A DNA stretch of 64,000 nt, from NCBI RefSeq assembly GCF_007004095.1, contig NZ_VHJK01000001.1:1926501-1990500 (forward strand), given 5' to 3'. A program made the translations under genes and the position numbers. The notes under the pieces were generated by a model that had not been told where the DNA came from, ran no database searches, and saw only the letters and a program-made list of their open reading frames with translations. Source of the DNA: Erythrobacter insulae. GTDB taxonomy: Bacteria; Pseudomonadota; Alphaproteobacteria; Sphingomonadales; Sphingomonadaceae. The stretch's first letter is position 1, and each line of letters starts with the position of its first letter. Of this stretch, positions 19,106 through 27,741 are shown piece by piece.

Positions 19106-19944
19106 CCATTATCGCATTTCTGGGAAGCGTATTCTCACCCTATTACAAGCGCAGCGGGCGCGGAAATCCGCTTAACCATTGCTCGCTCAACGTCGCATTA
19201 TACGGCCCAAGCGCGCGCTGGGTCATGACCGAACGGCCCGCTGGATCGGTAGAGCGCGACGTCACCAATCTGCAAATCGGCCCGAGCCATGTCGAATGGA
19301 AAGGCGATGCGCTGGAGATTACGATTGAAGAGCGCGACAAGCGGCTTTTCAATCCGTTCCGCCGCAAGGTGCGAGGCAAAGTCCGCGTGATCCCCGAGTC
19401 TCTGAACCCTGCATCCTTCGCGCTTGATCCCGCCGAAAACCACATCTGGCATTGCATGGCCCCGCGCGCCCGCATCGAAGTGGATATGGAAGAGCCGGGC
19501 GTTTCGTGGAGCGGGCAGGGATATTTTGATCACAATCGCGGATCGGAACCGCTCGAAGACGGCTTTCGCACATGGCACTGGTCGCGCGCGCACATGAAAG
19601 AGGGCGCGGTGGTGTGTTACGAAGGCGAACGCGGCGACGGCTCTGTCTTTGCCAGCGCGATCCGTTTTGGCGCGGATGGTATTCCCGAAATTGCCGATCT
19701 GCCGCCCGCCGCGCGCCTGCCATCCAGCGGTTGGCACATCAAACGGCGCACCCGCTCTGATCTCGGCGTGTCGGAAGTCATCCGCACGTGGGAGGACACG
19801 CCGTTTTACGCCCGTTCAGAGCTGTCGACGCAGCTTTATGGCGAAGATGTGGTTTCGGTTCAGGAAAGTCTGGATATGCGGCGGTTTGCGTCACCTGTGG
19901 TGCAATTCATGCTGCCATACCGGATGCCGAAGGAAAAACGCTAA
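18934..19944 (+). CDS. crtC: CrtC, carotenoid 1,2-hydratase
   Basis: Homology to CrtC runs from about 19024: FDAAIPAGGYTWWYIDAISE, then HGLTIIAFLGSVFSPYYKRS and NPLNHCSLNVALYG. CrtC adds water across the 1,2 double bond of acyclic carotenoids. The start is uncertain. In-frame candidates are ATG 18736, ATG 18769, GTG 18823 and TTG 18934, all inside crtD and none with a convincing ribosome site. I give the TTG because it leaves the shortest overlap (172 bp) and a product of 336 residues. The gene ends 6 bp before the stop of the convergent small ORF at 19951. Confidence 0.8.
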   Translation: MRGRGHTPSGRSPDGSLVRTAGSANDRTGPRFDAAIPAGGYTWWYIDAISEDGQHGLTIIAFLGSVFSPYYKRSGRGNPLNHCSLNVALYGPSARWVMTERPAGSVERDVTNLQIGPSHVEWKGDALEITIEERDKRLFNPFRRKVRGKVRVIPESLNPASFALDPAENHIWHCMAPRARIEVDMEEPGVSWSGQGYFDHNRGSEPLEDGFRTWHWSRAHMKEGAVVCYEGERGDGSVFASAIRFGADGIPEIADLPPAARLPSSGWHIKRRTRSDLGVSEVIRTWEDTPFYARSELSTQLYGEDVVSVQESLDMRRFASPVVQFMLPYRMPKEKR

Positions 19945-19950
19945 AGCGCG

Positions 19951-20112
19951 TTATTCCGACGCGTTCTCTTTCTCGGCTTGTGCTGCTTTTTCGGCTTTTT
20001 CCTTGCGGATCTGCTTTAGGTCGCGGTCCATTTTGAAATATTGCCACAGTGCAAAGCTGATTGCGAAGCCATAGAAAAACACGATTTCAAGCCAACCGAG
20101 ATTTTCAAACAT
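19951..20112 (-). CDS. Small membrane protein at the end of the bchIDO operon
   Basis: Minus-strand translation from ATG 20112 gives 53 residues: a hydrophobic helix (about 7-25, WLEIVFFYGFAISFALWQYF) followed by a highly charged tail (KMDRDLKQIRKEKAEKAAQA) and a TAA stop. It begins 29 bp after the bchO stop on the same strand, with AAGGA about 13 bp ahead of the ATG. I do not recognise the family. The helix-plus-charged-tail layout and its position suggest a small membrane partner in pigment synthesis or assembly; this is inference. Confidence 0.65.
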   Translation of the reverse strand: MFENLGWLEIVFFYGFAISFALWQYFKMDRDLKQIRKEKAEKAAQAEKENASE

Positions 20113-20141
20113 TGCTCAGGATTTCCTTCTGCGCGTGCGCC

Positions 20142-21038
20142 CTAATCTGCAGGGGTGTTAGCACGGTCCACCAGAAAGGGGGAGATGCGCTGCATCACGC
20201 GCTCTGGCGCTTCTTCATGGGCGAGGTGGCCAAGCCCCTCCATGACATCAAGATGCGCGTTCGACAGCCATCCATGCGCTTCCTTTGCCCAATCAAGCGG
20301 AATCGCAGCGTCATTATCCGAATGAACCATCAGGACCGGATTTGAAATTTTGCCCATGCGGGTCCGCAAGGTCGGCAAATCCCAGTTCGCCATCATCGCC
20401 AGCGCGCCTTTGGTGTGACGCGAATTCTGCATGAGCGCCTCGTAACAGGCCATACCCTCGGCATCGATATGCGAATTTGTGGCTTTGTAGATGAAACGAT
20501 CAGTATCGCCCGAAAGCGAAGCTGCGCCCGAAAATAGGCGCGGGACAAGCGGATTGACGAAAAGCAGTTTCGCAACCGCCGGGAAAAGCTGTGCGGCGAG
20601 GCCGGGGAACGGGCGCAAAGCCGAATTTAGCCCGATAACCGGTCCATCATATCCATGATCCAGCGCCATCTGCAGCGCCAGCGCAGCGCCCGCCGAATGG
20701 CCGATAATGGTTGCAGGTGTGATGCCCAATGCGCTCACCAGCCGCATGACGGTGGAGGCCATGCGCGGCAAGCTCATATCCTCGGGCGGATGGCCGGTGG
20801 TAAAACCGTGACGCGGCAGATCCATCGCGACAACATGGTGCGTCTTGGCAAGCAAAGGCATCAGGCCGCGCCATGAATGGACAGAGGCTCCGGTCCCGTG
20901 GAGCAGCAGCAGGACAGGTTGATCCGCTGCGCCCATGCGTTGAACATGCCAGCAGACATTGCCGACCCGCACAAATTCGCTTGTCTCGCGGTGAGGCCAG
21001 ATCTTGCCCTCGCGTGACCAATCCAGGGCGCGGCTCAT
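20142..21038 (-). CDS. bchO: BchO, alpha/beta-hydrolase linked to Mg-chelatase
   Basis: A 298-residue alpha/beta-hydrolase with the oxyanion region LLLLHGTGASVHSW (about 43-56), the nucleophile elbow IIGHSAGAALALQMA (Ser at about 115), the Asp region VLMVHSDNDAAIPL and a C-terminal His in EGLGHLAHEEAP. BchO accompanies bchI and bchD in photosynthesis clusters and is thought to aid Mg insertion, though its reaction is unsettled. It overlaps bchD by 4 bases. Confidence 0.93.
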   Translation of the reverse strand: MSRALDWSREGKIWPHRETSEFVRVGNVCWHVQRMGAADQPVLLLLHGTGASVHSWRGLMPLLAKTHHVVAMDLPRHGFTTGHPPEDMSLPRMASTVMRLVSALGITPATIIGHSAGAALALQMALDHGYDGPVIGLNSALRPFPGLAAQLFPAVAKLLFVNPLVPRLFSGAASLSGDTDRFIYKATNSHIDAEGMACYEALMQNSRHTKGALAMMANWDLPTLRTRMGKISNPVLMVHSDNDAAIPLDWAKEAHGWLSNAHLDVMEGLGHLAHEEAPERVMQRISPFLVDRANTPAD

Positions 21039-22762
21039 GCCGATGCTTTCGCAGGGTTCACAGCCGAAATGGCTTTATGCAGAGTTTTCGCATCGGCACG
21101 CGGCAGAGCGAGAAAACGGCCTTGCAATGTGTCTGCCAAAGCGGGTGCATCGGGGCCGGGCCGCGAAGAGATATCGACCACCAGACTATCAATTCCTGAG
21201 CGCGCGATGGCTTTGGCTGCTGCCTCGGCATCTTCGCCTGCCTGTTTGCGTCCGGGCGAGCCATCGCCGCCGATATTGGCGCGGCCATCGGTCAGGATGA
21301 CAAGGCTCGCCGTGCGACCGCGCGCAATCACGCTTTCGGCGGCTTCGCGCGCTGCATTCAATCCCATGGCCAGCGGCGTTCCGCCGCCGCCCGGCAATTC
21401 CGCCAAAGCGCGGCGGGCGCGGGTAAGCGAGCGGGTTGGTGGCAGAAGCAATTCGGCGCTGTCTCCGCGAAAGGATACCAGCGCGACTTCGCTGCGGGTG
21501 ACATAGGCCTGCGCCAGCATCAGCTCGACCGCGCCCTTTGCCTCGGCAAGGCGGGCAGCGGCGGCAGAGCCGGATGCATCAACCGCAAAGATTGTGACGC
21601 GCGCGGCTTTTTCATCAAATCGGCGCACGCGCAGATCATCCTTGCGGGTCAGGATCGCGTTTGGATCGGCAGGGTTGCCGGCTTCTTGGCGTTCTTTACG
21701 GCGGACTTGCTGCCACGGCACAGCGGCGCGCAAAGTGTCGATCAAGGCGAGACGGGCACCGCCGCGCGGCATGCCCGGACGCGCGCCAAGAGGTTTCCCC
21801 CGCATGCCCGATTTGCGTTTCTGCCCCGACCCGGAGCCGCCCGATTTGCGCGGAGCCAGCCCCTTGGCAAGCTGCGCCAACAGGTCCGCCGGAATCGCAG
21901 CGGCGGCGGCTTCGACCAGCATCTCTTCCAGCGGTTGATCGGAGCGGTTGTTTTGCGTGTCGGATGGTTCGTCCGAATTGCTCTCAGGCGGTTCGGGCGG
22001 CTGCTCTGGTGGCTGCTCCGGCGCCGTGTCCTCTTGCGGTGCAGGCAGCTGCGTCGCGCGCGGGCCCAGCACCAGCCGTGCGGCGGCGGAAAGGTCCGCC
22101 TCTATCGCATCGGTGCGGCCTGACAAGGCGGCATGGGCGCGCGCCGTTTCGCCTGCGAACAGGAGCGGCCGCAGCGAATGGACCCCAAACGCGGCGGCAG
22201 TGGCGGCAAGGGCCATTAGCGCTTCGTCATTCAAAGGTGCGACCTTGGCCAAGGCAATGGCTGCGCGATTGTCCAGATCGAGCGGTTCCCATTCGCGTGA
22301 CGCCGTGACGTCGCAGTGAAAGGCGCAGCGTTCCATCAGGCTGGCGGGCGGGGCATCTTCTGCCTCCACACTGTCATCAAGCATGATCAGCGCGGTGCCG
22401 CCTTCGTCGCAGGCTTGCGCCAGCCTTCCGGCGATTGTTTCATCCAGCCGCTCTGCCATGGGCACGATCAATGCGCCGTCTTTGGCTTCGGTCAGCAGGC
22501 CGGTTTGAATGATGGGTTTGCCCGCCGCGAGGCTCGCAGCAAGATCTATCCCGCCCAGCAAGCGTTCGTCATCAACATGACCGGGCAGCCGGCGGGTTTC
22601 CATCTCTGCACACAGAGCCGAGACAAGCGCATCGCGGGCCGGGCTGGCACCGCGCAGGACCATCCCGCCAAAAGATTTCGGTGCAAATGCAAACAGCCGG
22701 GCGGCCAGCAATCCATCCCAGACCGGATCAAAGGAGGAGGTTTCAGGCGGCTGGCCTGCCAT
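21035..22762 (-). CDS. bchD: BchD, Mg-chelatase subunit D
   Basis: A 575-residue subunit in three parts: an N-terminal degenerate AAA+ domain (about 1-225), a Pro/Glu-rich linker (about 240-285, with repeated PPEQPP), and a C-terminal von Willebrand A domain with the MIDAS motif DASGS (in TIFAVDASGSAAAARLAEAK) and VILTDGRANIG. With BchI and BchH it inserts Mg2+ into protoporphyrin IX. It overlaps bchI by 1 base and bchO by 4. Confidence 0.95.
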   Translation of the reverse strand: MAGQPPETSSFDPVWDGLLAARLFAFAPKSFGGMVLRGASPARDALVSALCAEMETRRLPGHVDDERLLGGIDLAASLAAGKPIIQTGLLTEAKDGALIVPMAERLDETIAGRLAQACDEGGTALIMLDDSVEAEDAPPASLMERCAFHCDVTASREWEPLDLDNRAAIALAKVAPLNDEALMALAATAAAFGVHSLRPLLFAGETARAHAALSGRTDAIEADLSAAARLVLGPRATQLPAPQEDTAPEQPPEQPPEPPESNSDEPSDTQNNRSDQPLEEMLVEAAAAAIPADLLAQLAKGLAPRKSGGSGSGQKRKSGMRGKPLGARPGMPRGGARLALIDTLRAAVPWQQVRRKERQEAGNPADPNAILTRKDDLRVRRFDEKAARVTIFAVDASGSAAAARLAEAKGAVELMLAQAYVTRSEVALVSFRGDSAELLLPPTRSLTRARRALAELPGGGGTPLAMGLNAAREAAESVIARGRTASLVILTDGRANIGGDGSPGRKQAGEDAEAAAKAIARSGIDSLVVDISSRPGPDAPALADTLQGRFLALPRADAKTLHKAISAVNPAKASA

Positions 22763-23763
22763 TAACCGAACAGTTCATCAATCGCCCGCGTAATCCGTAC
22801 GGTTGACCCTGTTTCATCCAGAACATCGCGGCGCAGCCGGTGGCGCAGCGCCGACGGTGCGATTTCGATCAAATGTTCGCGGGTGACCGAACGTGCGCCG
22901 GTCAAAGCGGCAAAAGCGCGGGCGGCGCGCATCAGCGTCAGCTCGCCGCGCAGACCATCCGCGCCCACGGCCATGCACAGCTCGGCTGCGTCTCTCAACA
23001 CATCTTCGCCCGATTCCAGTTTGGCCAGCTTGGCCTTGCCGCGCGCGATCTGTTTCAGGATCTTTGCATCTTCGCCCGCCCATTTGGCGGCAAAACCTTC
23101 AGGATCGCGCTCATTCGCGGCGACCAGACGCATGATCTCCACGCGTGTTTCGATGTCCGTGGGCGTGCGCACTTCAACCGATAGGCCGAACCGGTCGAGC
23201 AATTGCGGGCGCAGTTCGCCTTCTTCCGGGTTTCCGCTGCCGATCAGCACAAATTTGGCGCGGTGGCGGACCGACAATCCCTCACGCTCGACCACGTTTT
23301 CTCCAGAAGCTGCAACGTCGAGCAGGAGATCCACCAGATGATCTTCGAGCAGGTTGATCTCATCAATATACAGAAATCCGCGATGCGCCTTTGCCAGCAA
23401 TCCGGGCTCAAACGCTTTCTCACCGGCGCGCAATGCGCGTTCCAGATCCAACGATCCGATCACGCGGTCTTCGGTCGCGCCCAGCGGCAGATCGACAAAC
23501 GGCACATCGCGTTTGCGCACGCGGCCCGAACTGCACGGATCAGGGCAAGTGCCCTTATCTTCGCCCGTGCAGCCATAACGGCAGTCTTCGACAGCGCTGA
23601 TTTGCGGCAAAAGCCCGGCAAGCGCGCGCGCGGCGGTGGATTTGCCCGTGCCGCGATCGCCAAACACCATGACCCCGCCAACACTGGGATCAACAGCTGC
23701 GATCAAAAGCGCTTGCTTCATCTCGTCTTGGCCAACGATAGCGGAAAAAGGAAAACGTGCCAT
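22762..23763 (-). CDS. bchI: BchI, Mg-chelatase ATPase subunit I
   Basis: A 333-residue AAA+ ATPase with Walker A GDRGTGKSTAARAL (about 35-48), the BchI-specific Cys-rich insert (DCRYGCTGEDKGTCPDPC), Walker B GFLYIDEINLLEDHLVDLLL and the sensor region GSGNPEEGELRPQLLDRFGL. It forms hexameric rings with BchD to drive Mg chelation. It is the first gene of bchI-bchD-bchO-small ORF and has two PpsR-like half-palindromes upstream. Confidence 0.96.
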   Translation of the reverse strand: MARFPFSAIVGQDEMKQALLIAAVDPSVGGVMVFGDRGTGKSTAARALAGLLPQISAVEDCRYGCTGEDKGTCPDPCSSGRVRKRDVPFVDLPLGATEDRVIGSLDLERALRAGEKAFEPGLLAKAHRGFLYIDEINLLEDHLVDLLLDVAASGENVVEREGLSVRHRAKFVLIGSGNPEEGELRPQLLDRFGLSVEVRTPTDIETRVEIMRLVAANERDPEGFAAKWAGEDAKILKQIARGKAKLAKLESGEDVLRDAAELCMAVGADGLRGELTLMRAARAFAALTGARSVTREHLIEIAPSALRHRLRRDVLDETGSTVRITRAIDELFG

Positions 23764-23781
23764 AGACGCCTCTTTTGAACG

Positions 23782-23824
23782 CCAATTCGTGATTGGACAA
23801 GCGCCATTGACAATTGGTGTGACA
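23782..23824. promoter_or_regulatory. Degenerate tandem PpsR-like elements upstream of bchI
   Basis: CCAATTCGTGATTGGACA (23782-23799) and TTGACAATTGGTGTGACA (23807-23824) each keep a full GACA half and a poor TGTC half, but their spacing is exactly 25 bp, as at bchC and crtF/crtD. The first shares its last ten bases (TGATTGGACA) with the perfect site at 17438-17455. Weak on sequence alone; the shared spacing is the reason to list it. Confidence 0.4.
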
Positions 23825-23856
23825 ATTAACCCTTACACTTGGTGCAAAGGCGTTTG

Positions 23857-25539
23857 TTAGCGCGTATTCAAGCGGTTGAGCAGCAGCACAGGCAGCAGAC
23901 CGGCGGCGAGCAGGATCAGCGCCGGGATGGAGGCTTCGGTCAATCGTTCATCACTGGCAAGCCGGTAAGTCCGCGTTGCCAGCGTTTCGAGGTTGAAGGG
24001 ACGCAAGATCAAGGTCGCCGGAAGCTCCCGTACCGTATCAATGAAAACCAGTGCCGCTGCTGCGAGCAGGCTCGGGCGCAGCAGCGGGGCGTAAATCTGC
24101 ATCAGGACGCGGGCAGGGCTCGCCCCCAGCGACCGCGCCGCCCAATCCAGTTGCGCCGGAATTTTGGACAATCCGCCGTCGACCGAATTGTAGGCGACCG
24201 TCATGAACCTGACCGAAAGAGCATAGATCAAAACAACGCTGGTGCTGGTCAGGATCAAACCGCCGCTGTAACCGAATGTGTCGCGGGCGAACCGGGTCAG
24301 GCCGCCATCAACCAAACCGATCGGCGCAAGCAATCCGACCGCAAGCAGCGCGCCGGGCAAGGCATATCCCAGAGTCGCAACGCGGATCGAACCCCGGACC
24401 CAGCGGCTGTCAGACCGCGATTTGGCAAAGGCGAGCAGCAATGCCGCGATCAGACATGTGACCGAAGCGGCCAGACCAAGCTGCAAACTGCCGCTCACAT
24501 AGGTCCATAAATTGCCGGCAGCACCGATCGCCGCATCGCTCATCGCGAGCCATGCAAGATGCGCTGCCGGGACAACGAAACCGAGCAGCACGGGCAGCGC
24601 ACAAGCCATCGCCGCAAGCGCTTTGCCGCGCGGTGAAAGCGCAATGAGCGGCTCACGCGTGGCAGCCGAAAGGCCATCGCGGCTATCGCTGCGGCCTTTG
24701 CGGGTGGATGCCTCCAGAGTGATCAGGACGATCACAAACACCAGCATCATCGCCGCGAGTTTCAACGCGGCCTGTTTATCACCCATCGCCAGCCAGCTGC
24801 GGAATATGCCGGTGCTAAAGGTCGGGATCGCAAAATATTGCGCCACACCAAAATCAGCCAGCGTCTCCATCAAGACCAGCGCCAGTCCCCCTGCAATCGC
24901 GGGACGCGCCGCCGGCAAAGCGACGCGGGTAAAGGCGCTGCGGGGGGATGCGCCCAAACTGCGCGCGGCTTTGAACTGGGTGTGGCTTTGCGCGGCAAAA
25001 GCGGCGCGGGCGAGCAGGTACACATACGGGTACAGCACAATGCCCAACACAAATGCACCGCCGCCAAGAGATCGGATTTGCGGAAACCAGTATTCGCCCG
25101 CATTCCAGCCGAACAGCGCGCGATACCCCGATTGCACCGGGCCAACAAAATCGAACAGATCGGCGTAGATATAGGCGGCAATGTAAGCGGGCACCGCCAA
25201 AGGCAGAACCAGCGCCCACGCGAGCAGCCGCCGACCGGGAAAATCCGTGGCCGTGATCAACCATGCACAACCGGTGCCCACCACTGCGGCCAATCCGCCA
25301 GCCAGCACCATCAACAGCGCTGTGTTGACGGTGTACCGGGCCAAAACCGTGCTTGCGAGGTGCGCGATTGCCTCCATCCCGCCGCTGGGGGCAGAGATCA
25401 GGATCGCGGCAATCGGCAGACCCGCCAGCGCCGCAATGATCACCGCCGACACAAGCCAGCCGTCCAGCGAAAAGCGCCGGGCCGATATCGCGGCGGCGCT
25501 TGCCTCAGGCGCGTCAATCTGACTAAGGCGGCTTACCAC
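23857..25539 (-). CDS. Fe(III) ABC transporter permease (FbpB/AfuB-like, duplicated domain)
   Basis: A roughly 560-residue membrane protein with two tandem permease units, the FbpB/SfuB arrangement. EAA-type loops appear in each half: ARSLGASPRSAFTRVALPAA in the first half and ARSLGASPARVLMQIYAPLL in the second. It moves ferric iron with the adjacent ATPase and binding protein. The frame opens at ATG 25569, which would overlap the divergent ATPase start. I prefer GTG 25539, with AAAGGA about 9-13 bp upstream. Function rests on the neighbours and fold. Confidence 0.85.
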   Translation of the reverse strand: MVSRLSQIDAPEASAAAISARRFSLDGWLVSAVIIAALAGLPIAAILISAPSGGMEAIAHLASTVLARYTVNTALLMVLAGGLAAVVGTGCAWLITATDFPGRRLLAWALVLPLAVPAYIAAYIYADLFDFVGPVQSGYRALFGWNAGEYWFPQIRSLGGGAFVLGIVLYPYVYLLARAAFAAQSHTQFKAARSLGASPRSAFTRVALPAARPAIAGGLALVLMETLADFGVAQYFAIPTFSTGIFRSWLAMGDKQAALKLAAMMLVFVIVLITLEASTRKGRSDSRDGLSAATREPLIALSPRGKALAAMACALPVLLGFVVPAAHLAWLAMSDAAIGAAGNLWTYVSGSLQLGLAASVTCLIAALLLAFAKSRSDSRWVRGSIRVATLGYALPGALLAVGLLAPIGLVDGGLTRFARDTFGYSGGLILTSTSVVLIYALSVRFMTVAYNSVDGGLSKIPAQLDWAARSLGASPARVLMQIYAPLLRPSLLAAAALVFIDTVRELPATLILRPFNLETLATRTYRLASDERLTEASIPALILLAAGLLPVLLLNRLNTR

Positions 25540-25562
25540 CCCTGCAATCCTTTCGCGCGCGG

Positions 25563-26603
25563 ATGCCATCGTTGAGCCTTGAATTTCGACATATTGCCCA
25601 TGTTTACGGCCAAGGGGCCAATCGGTTGCGCGCGCTTGCAGATATAAGCTTCACTGCGCCTGCTGGTGAGATCACGTGCCTGCTTGGATCGTCTGGCTGC
25701 GGAAAGTCAACCTTGCTCAACCTCACCGCCGGATTGCTGGAAGTGCAAGATGGCTGCATTACTCTGGGATCAGAGGTTCTGGCGGACCCATCGCACAATC
25801 CCCCGCCTGAAAAACGCCCCATCGGGCTGGTGTTTCAGGACGGCGCGTTATTCCCGCATATGACAATTGCGCAGAATATCGCATTTGGGATGCCGCCATC
25901 TGAGCGCGGTGCCGTGACAGAATGGCTCGATCAGGTGGGGCTAAGCGGACTTGAGGCGCGCTATCCGCACGAACTTTCCGGTGGTCAGCAACAACGCGCC
26001 GCATTGGCCCGCGCGATGGCTCCCGATCCGAAAGTGTTGTTGATGGATGAACCGTTTGCCAGCGTGGATATCGTCTTGCGGCGGCGGCTGCGCAGGGATT
26101 GCCGCATCCTGCTGCGTGAACGCGGGACCACCACGATCCTGGTTACGCATGACCCGGCCGAAGCCTTGGATGTGGCAGACCGGATCGCGGTTATGGAAGC
26201 AGGCCGAATCGTTCAGTTCGGTACGCCCGCGCAGCTGCATGATGCACCGGCCACCGCATCGGTCGGCGCGATTTTCGGCGGCGCGCAGGTGATTTCTGCC
26301 GAGCGCGCAGGTGACGCCTTGCAAACGGTATTCGGCGCATGGCCGCTCACCTGTCTGGCAGGCGATTTGCCGCCGGGCTCGCGGTTTGATCTGCTGTTGT
26401 TTGCCGATCACATTGATTGTGTGGCCGATGATCAAGGGCTTGCGGTCCGCGATGTTCAAACGCTGGGCGAGGGGTACCGCGTCTTGCTCAAAACCGGCGC
26501 AGGTGATGAATTGACGGTGGAAACCGTGCTGCCGGTGTCGCCGGACCAGCGATACAAACCGGTCCCGCAACCGGGCAGTATCCGCGCTTTCGCATCGGCA
26601 TAG
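25563..26603 (+). CDS. Fe(III) ABC transporter ATP-binding protein (FbpC/AfuC-like)
   Basis: A 346-residue ABC ATPase: Walker A GSSGCGKSTLLN (about 38-49), Q-loop FQDGALFPHMTI, signature LSGGQQQRAALARAMA, Walker B VLLMDEPFASVD and H-loop ILVTHDPAEALDVADR. The C-terminal extension (about 235-346) resembles the regulatory domain of the FbpC/CysA group. It starts head-to-head with the permease gene, leaving almost no intergenic space. The binding protein lies 110 bp downstream. Confidence 0.88.
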   Translation: MPSLSLEFRHIAHVYGQGANRLRALADISFTAPAGEITCLLGSSGCGKSTLLNLTAGLLEVQDGCITLGSEVLADPSHNPPPEKRPIGLVFQDGALFPHMTIAQNIAFGMPPSERGAVTEWLDQVGLSGLEARYPHELSGGQQQRAALARAMAPDPKVLLMDEPFASVDIVLRRRLRRDCRILLRERGTTTILVTHDPAEALDVADRIAVMEAGRIVQFGTPAQLHDAPATASVGAIFGGAQVISAERAGDALQTVFGAWPLTCLAGDLPPGSRFDLLLFADHIDCVADDQGLAVRDVQTLGEGYRVLLKTGAGDELTVETVLPVSPDQRYKPVPQPGSIRAFASA

Positions 26604-26670
26604 CGACGGGCCGTCCATTGCGACCGTACGGTGATGGCAAGGCCTCCAGATAAGCCTTGCACTTAGCCCT

Positions 26671-26689
26671 ACTAATGATAATCACTCGC
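26671..26689 (+). promoter_or_regulatory. Fur-box-like sequence before the iron-binding protein gene
   Basis: ACTAATGATAATCACTCGC matches the classic 19-bp Fur box (GATAATGATAATCATTATC) at 14 positions, with the core TAATGATAATCA intact. It lies 25-43 bp upstream of the ATG at 26714, where it would cover a promoter. Iron repression is inferred. Confidence 0.65.
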
Positions 26690-26713
26690 AAGAAATGATT
26701 TGAAGGATTCGAT

Positions 26714-27739
26714 ATGAAAAAGGCACTTCTCGGCGGCCTGTTGGCGCTGGCTGTCACTGCATGCGCACCATCGGCCGATACGGGTGAAGGCGGCGAGGTA
26801 AACCTGTATTCATCGCGCCATTATGACACCGATCTGGCGCTGTATGAGGACTTTACCGAGCAGACCGGGATCAAAGTGAACCTGATCGAAGCCGATGCAG
26901 ATGCCTTGATCGAACGAATTCAGAGCGAAGGCGAGTTTTCGCAGGCGGATTTGCTTATCACTGTCGATGCGGGCCGCCTGTGGCGCGCGGAAGAAGCCGG
27001 CGTTCTGGCCCCTGTGGAAAGCGAAATTCTGGCCGAACGTCTGCCCGATTATCTGCGCCACCCCGAGGGCCTGTGGTTTGGTCTATCGACCCGCGCCCGC
27101 GTGATTATTTATAACAAGGAAGCGGGCGAGCCTGCGGGCCTCACGAGCTATGCCGATCTCGCTGATCCAGCGTATCGAGGCGATATCTGCATCCGGTCAT
27201 CCTCCAACATTTACAACATATCGCTGCTTTCGAGCATTATCGCCAATCGCGGTGCAGAGGCAGCCGAAGATTGGGCTGAAGGCGTCGTGGCCAATTTTGC
27301 GCGTGATCCGCAGGGCAATGACACCGCTCAGATCGAAAGCGTCGCTGCGGGCGAATGCCGCATCGCTGTTGTGAACACGTATTATCTGGCGCGTTTTGCA
27401 GGCGGCGATGATGACGAAAAGGCGCTGTTTGACAAGCTCGGCGTGATTTTCCCCGATCAGGACGCAGCCGGCACGCATATCAATGTGAGCGGTGCAGGAC
27501 TGGTGAAAACTTCGCCCAACAAAGCGAATGCAATCGCGTTTCTTGAATACCTGACTTCGGACAGCGCGCAGCGTTATTTCGCAGACGGAAACCATGAATA
27601 TCCAGCGGTGGTCGGGCTGCAAGCAAACTCGGCCGTCGAATCGCTGGGCAAGTTTAAACCGGACACGCTCAACGCTGCGGAAATTGGCCGCAATCAAGCG
27701 CAAGCCGTGCAGATTTTTGACCGCGCAGGATGGAATTAA
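26714..27739 (+). CDS. Fe(III) ABC transporter substrate-binding protein (FbpA-like)
   Basis: A 341-residue periplasmic binding protein with a lipoprotein-like leader (LLALAVTACAPSAD; lipobox Cys at about 17). The mature start EVNLYSSRHYDTDLALYEDF is typical of ferric-binding FbpA/AfuA/FutA proteins, and later YNISLLSSII and NTYYLARFAG carry tyrosines suited to Fe(III) ligation. It feeds the permease/ATPase pair to its left. The following gene overlaps or abuts its stop. Confidence 0.9.
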   Translation: MKKALLGGLLALAVTACAPSADTGEGGEVNLYSSRHYDTDLALYEDFTEQTGIKVNLIEADADALIERIQSEGEFSQADLLITVDAGRLWRAEEAGVLAPVESEILAERLPDYLRHPEGLWFGLSTRARVIIYNKEAGEPAGLTSYADLADPAYRGDICIRSSSNIYNISLLSSIIANRGAEAAEDWAEGVVANFARDPQGNDTAQIESVAAGECRIAVVNTYYLARFAGGDDDEKALFDKLGVIFPDQDAAGTHINVSGAGLVKTSPNKANAIAFLEYLTSDSAQRYFADGNHEYPAVVGLQANSAVESLGKFKPDTLNAAEIGRNQAQAVQIFDRAGWN

Positions 27740-27741
27740 AA

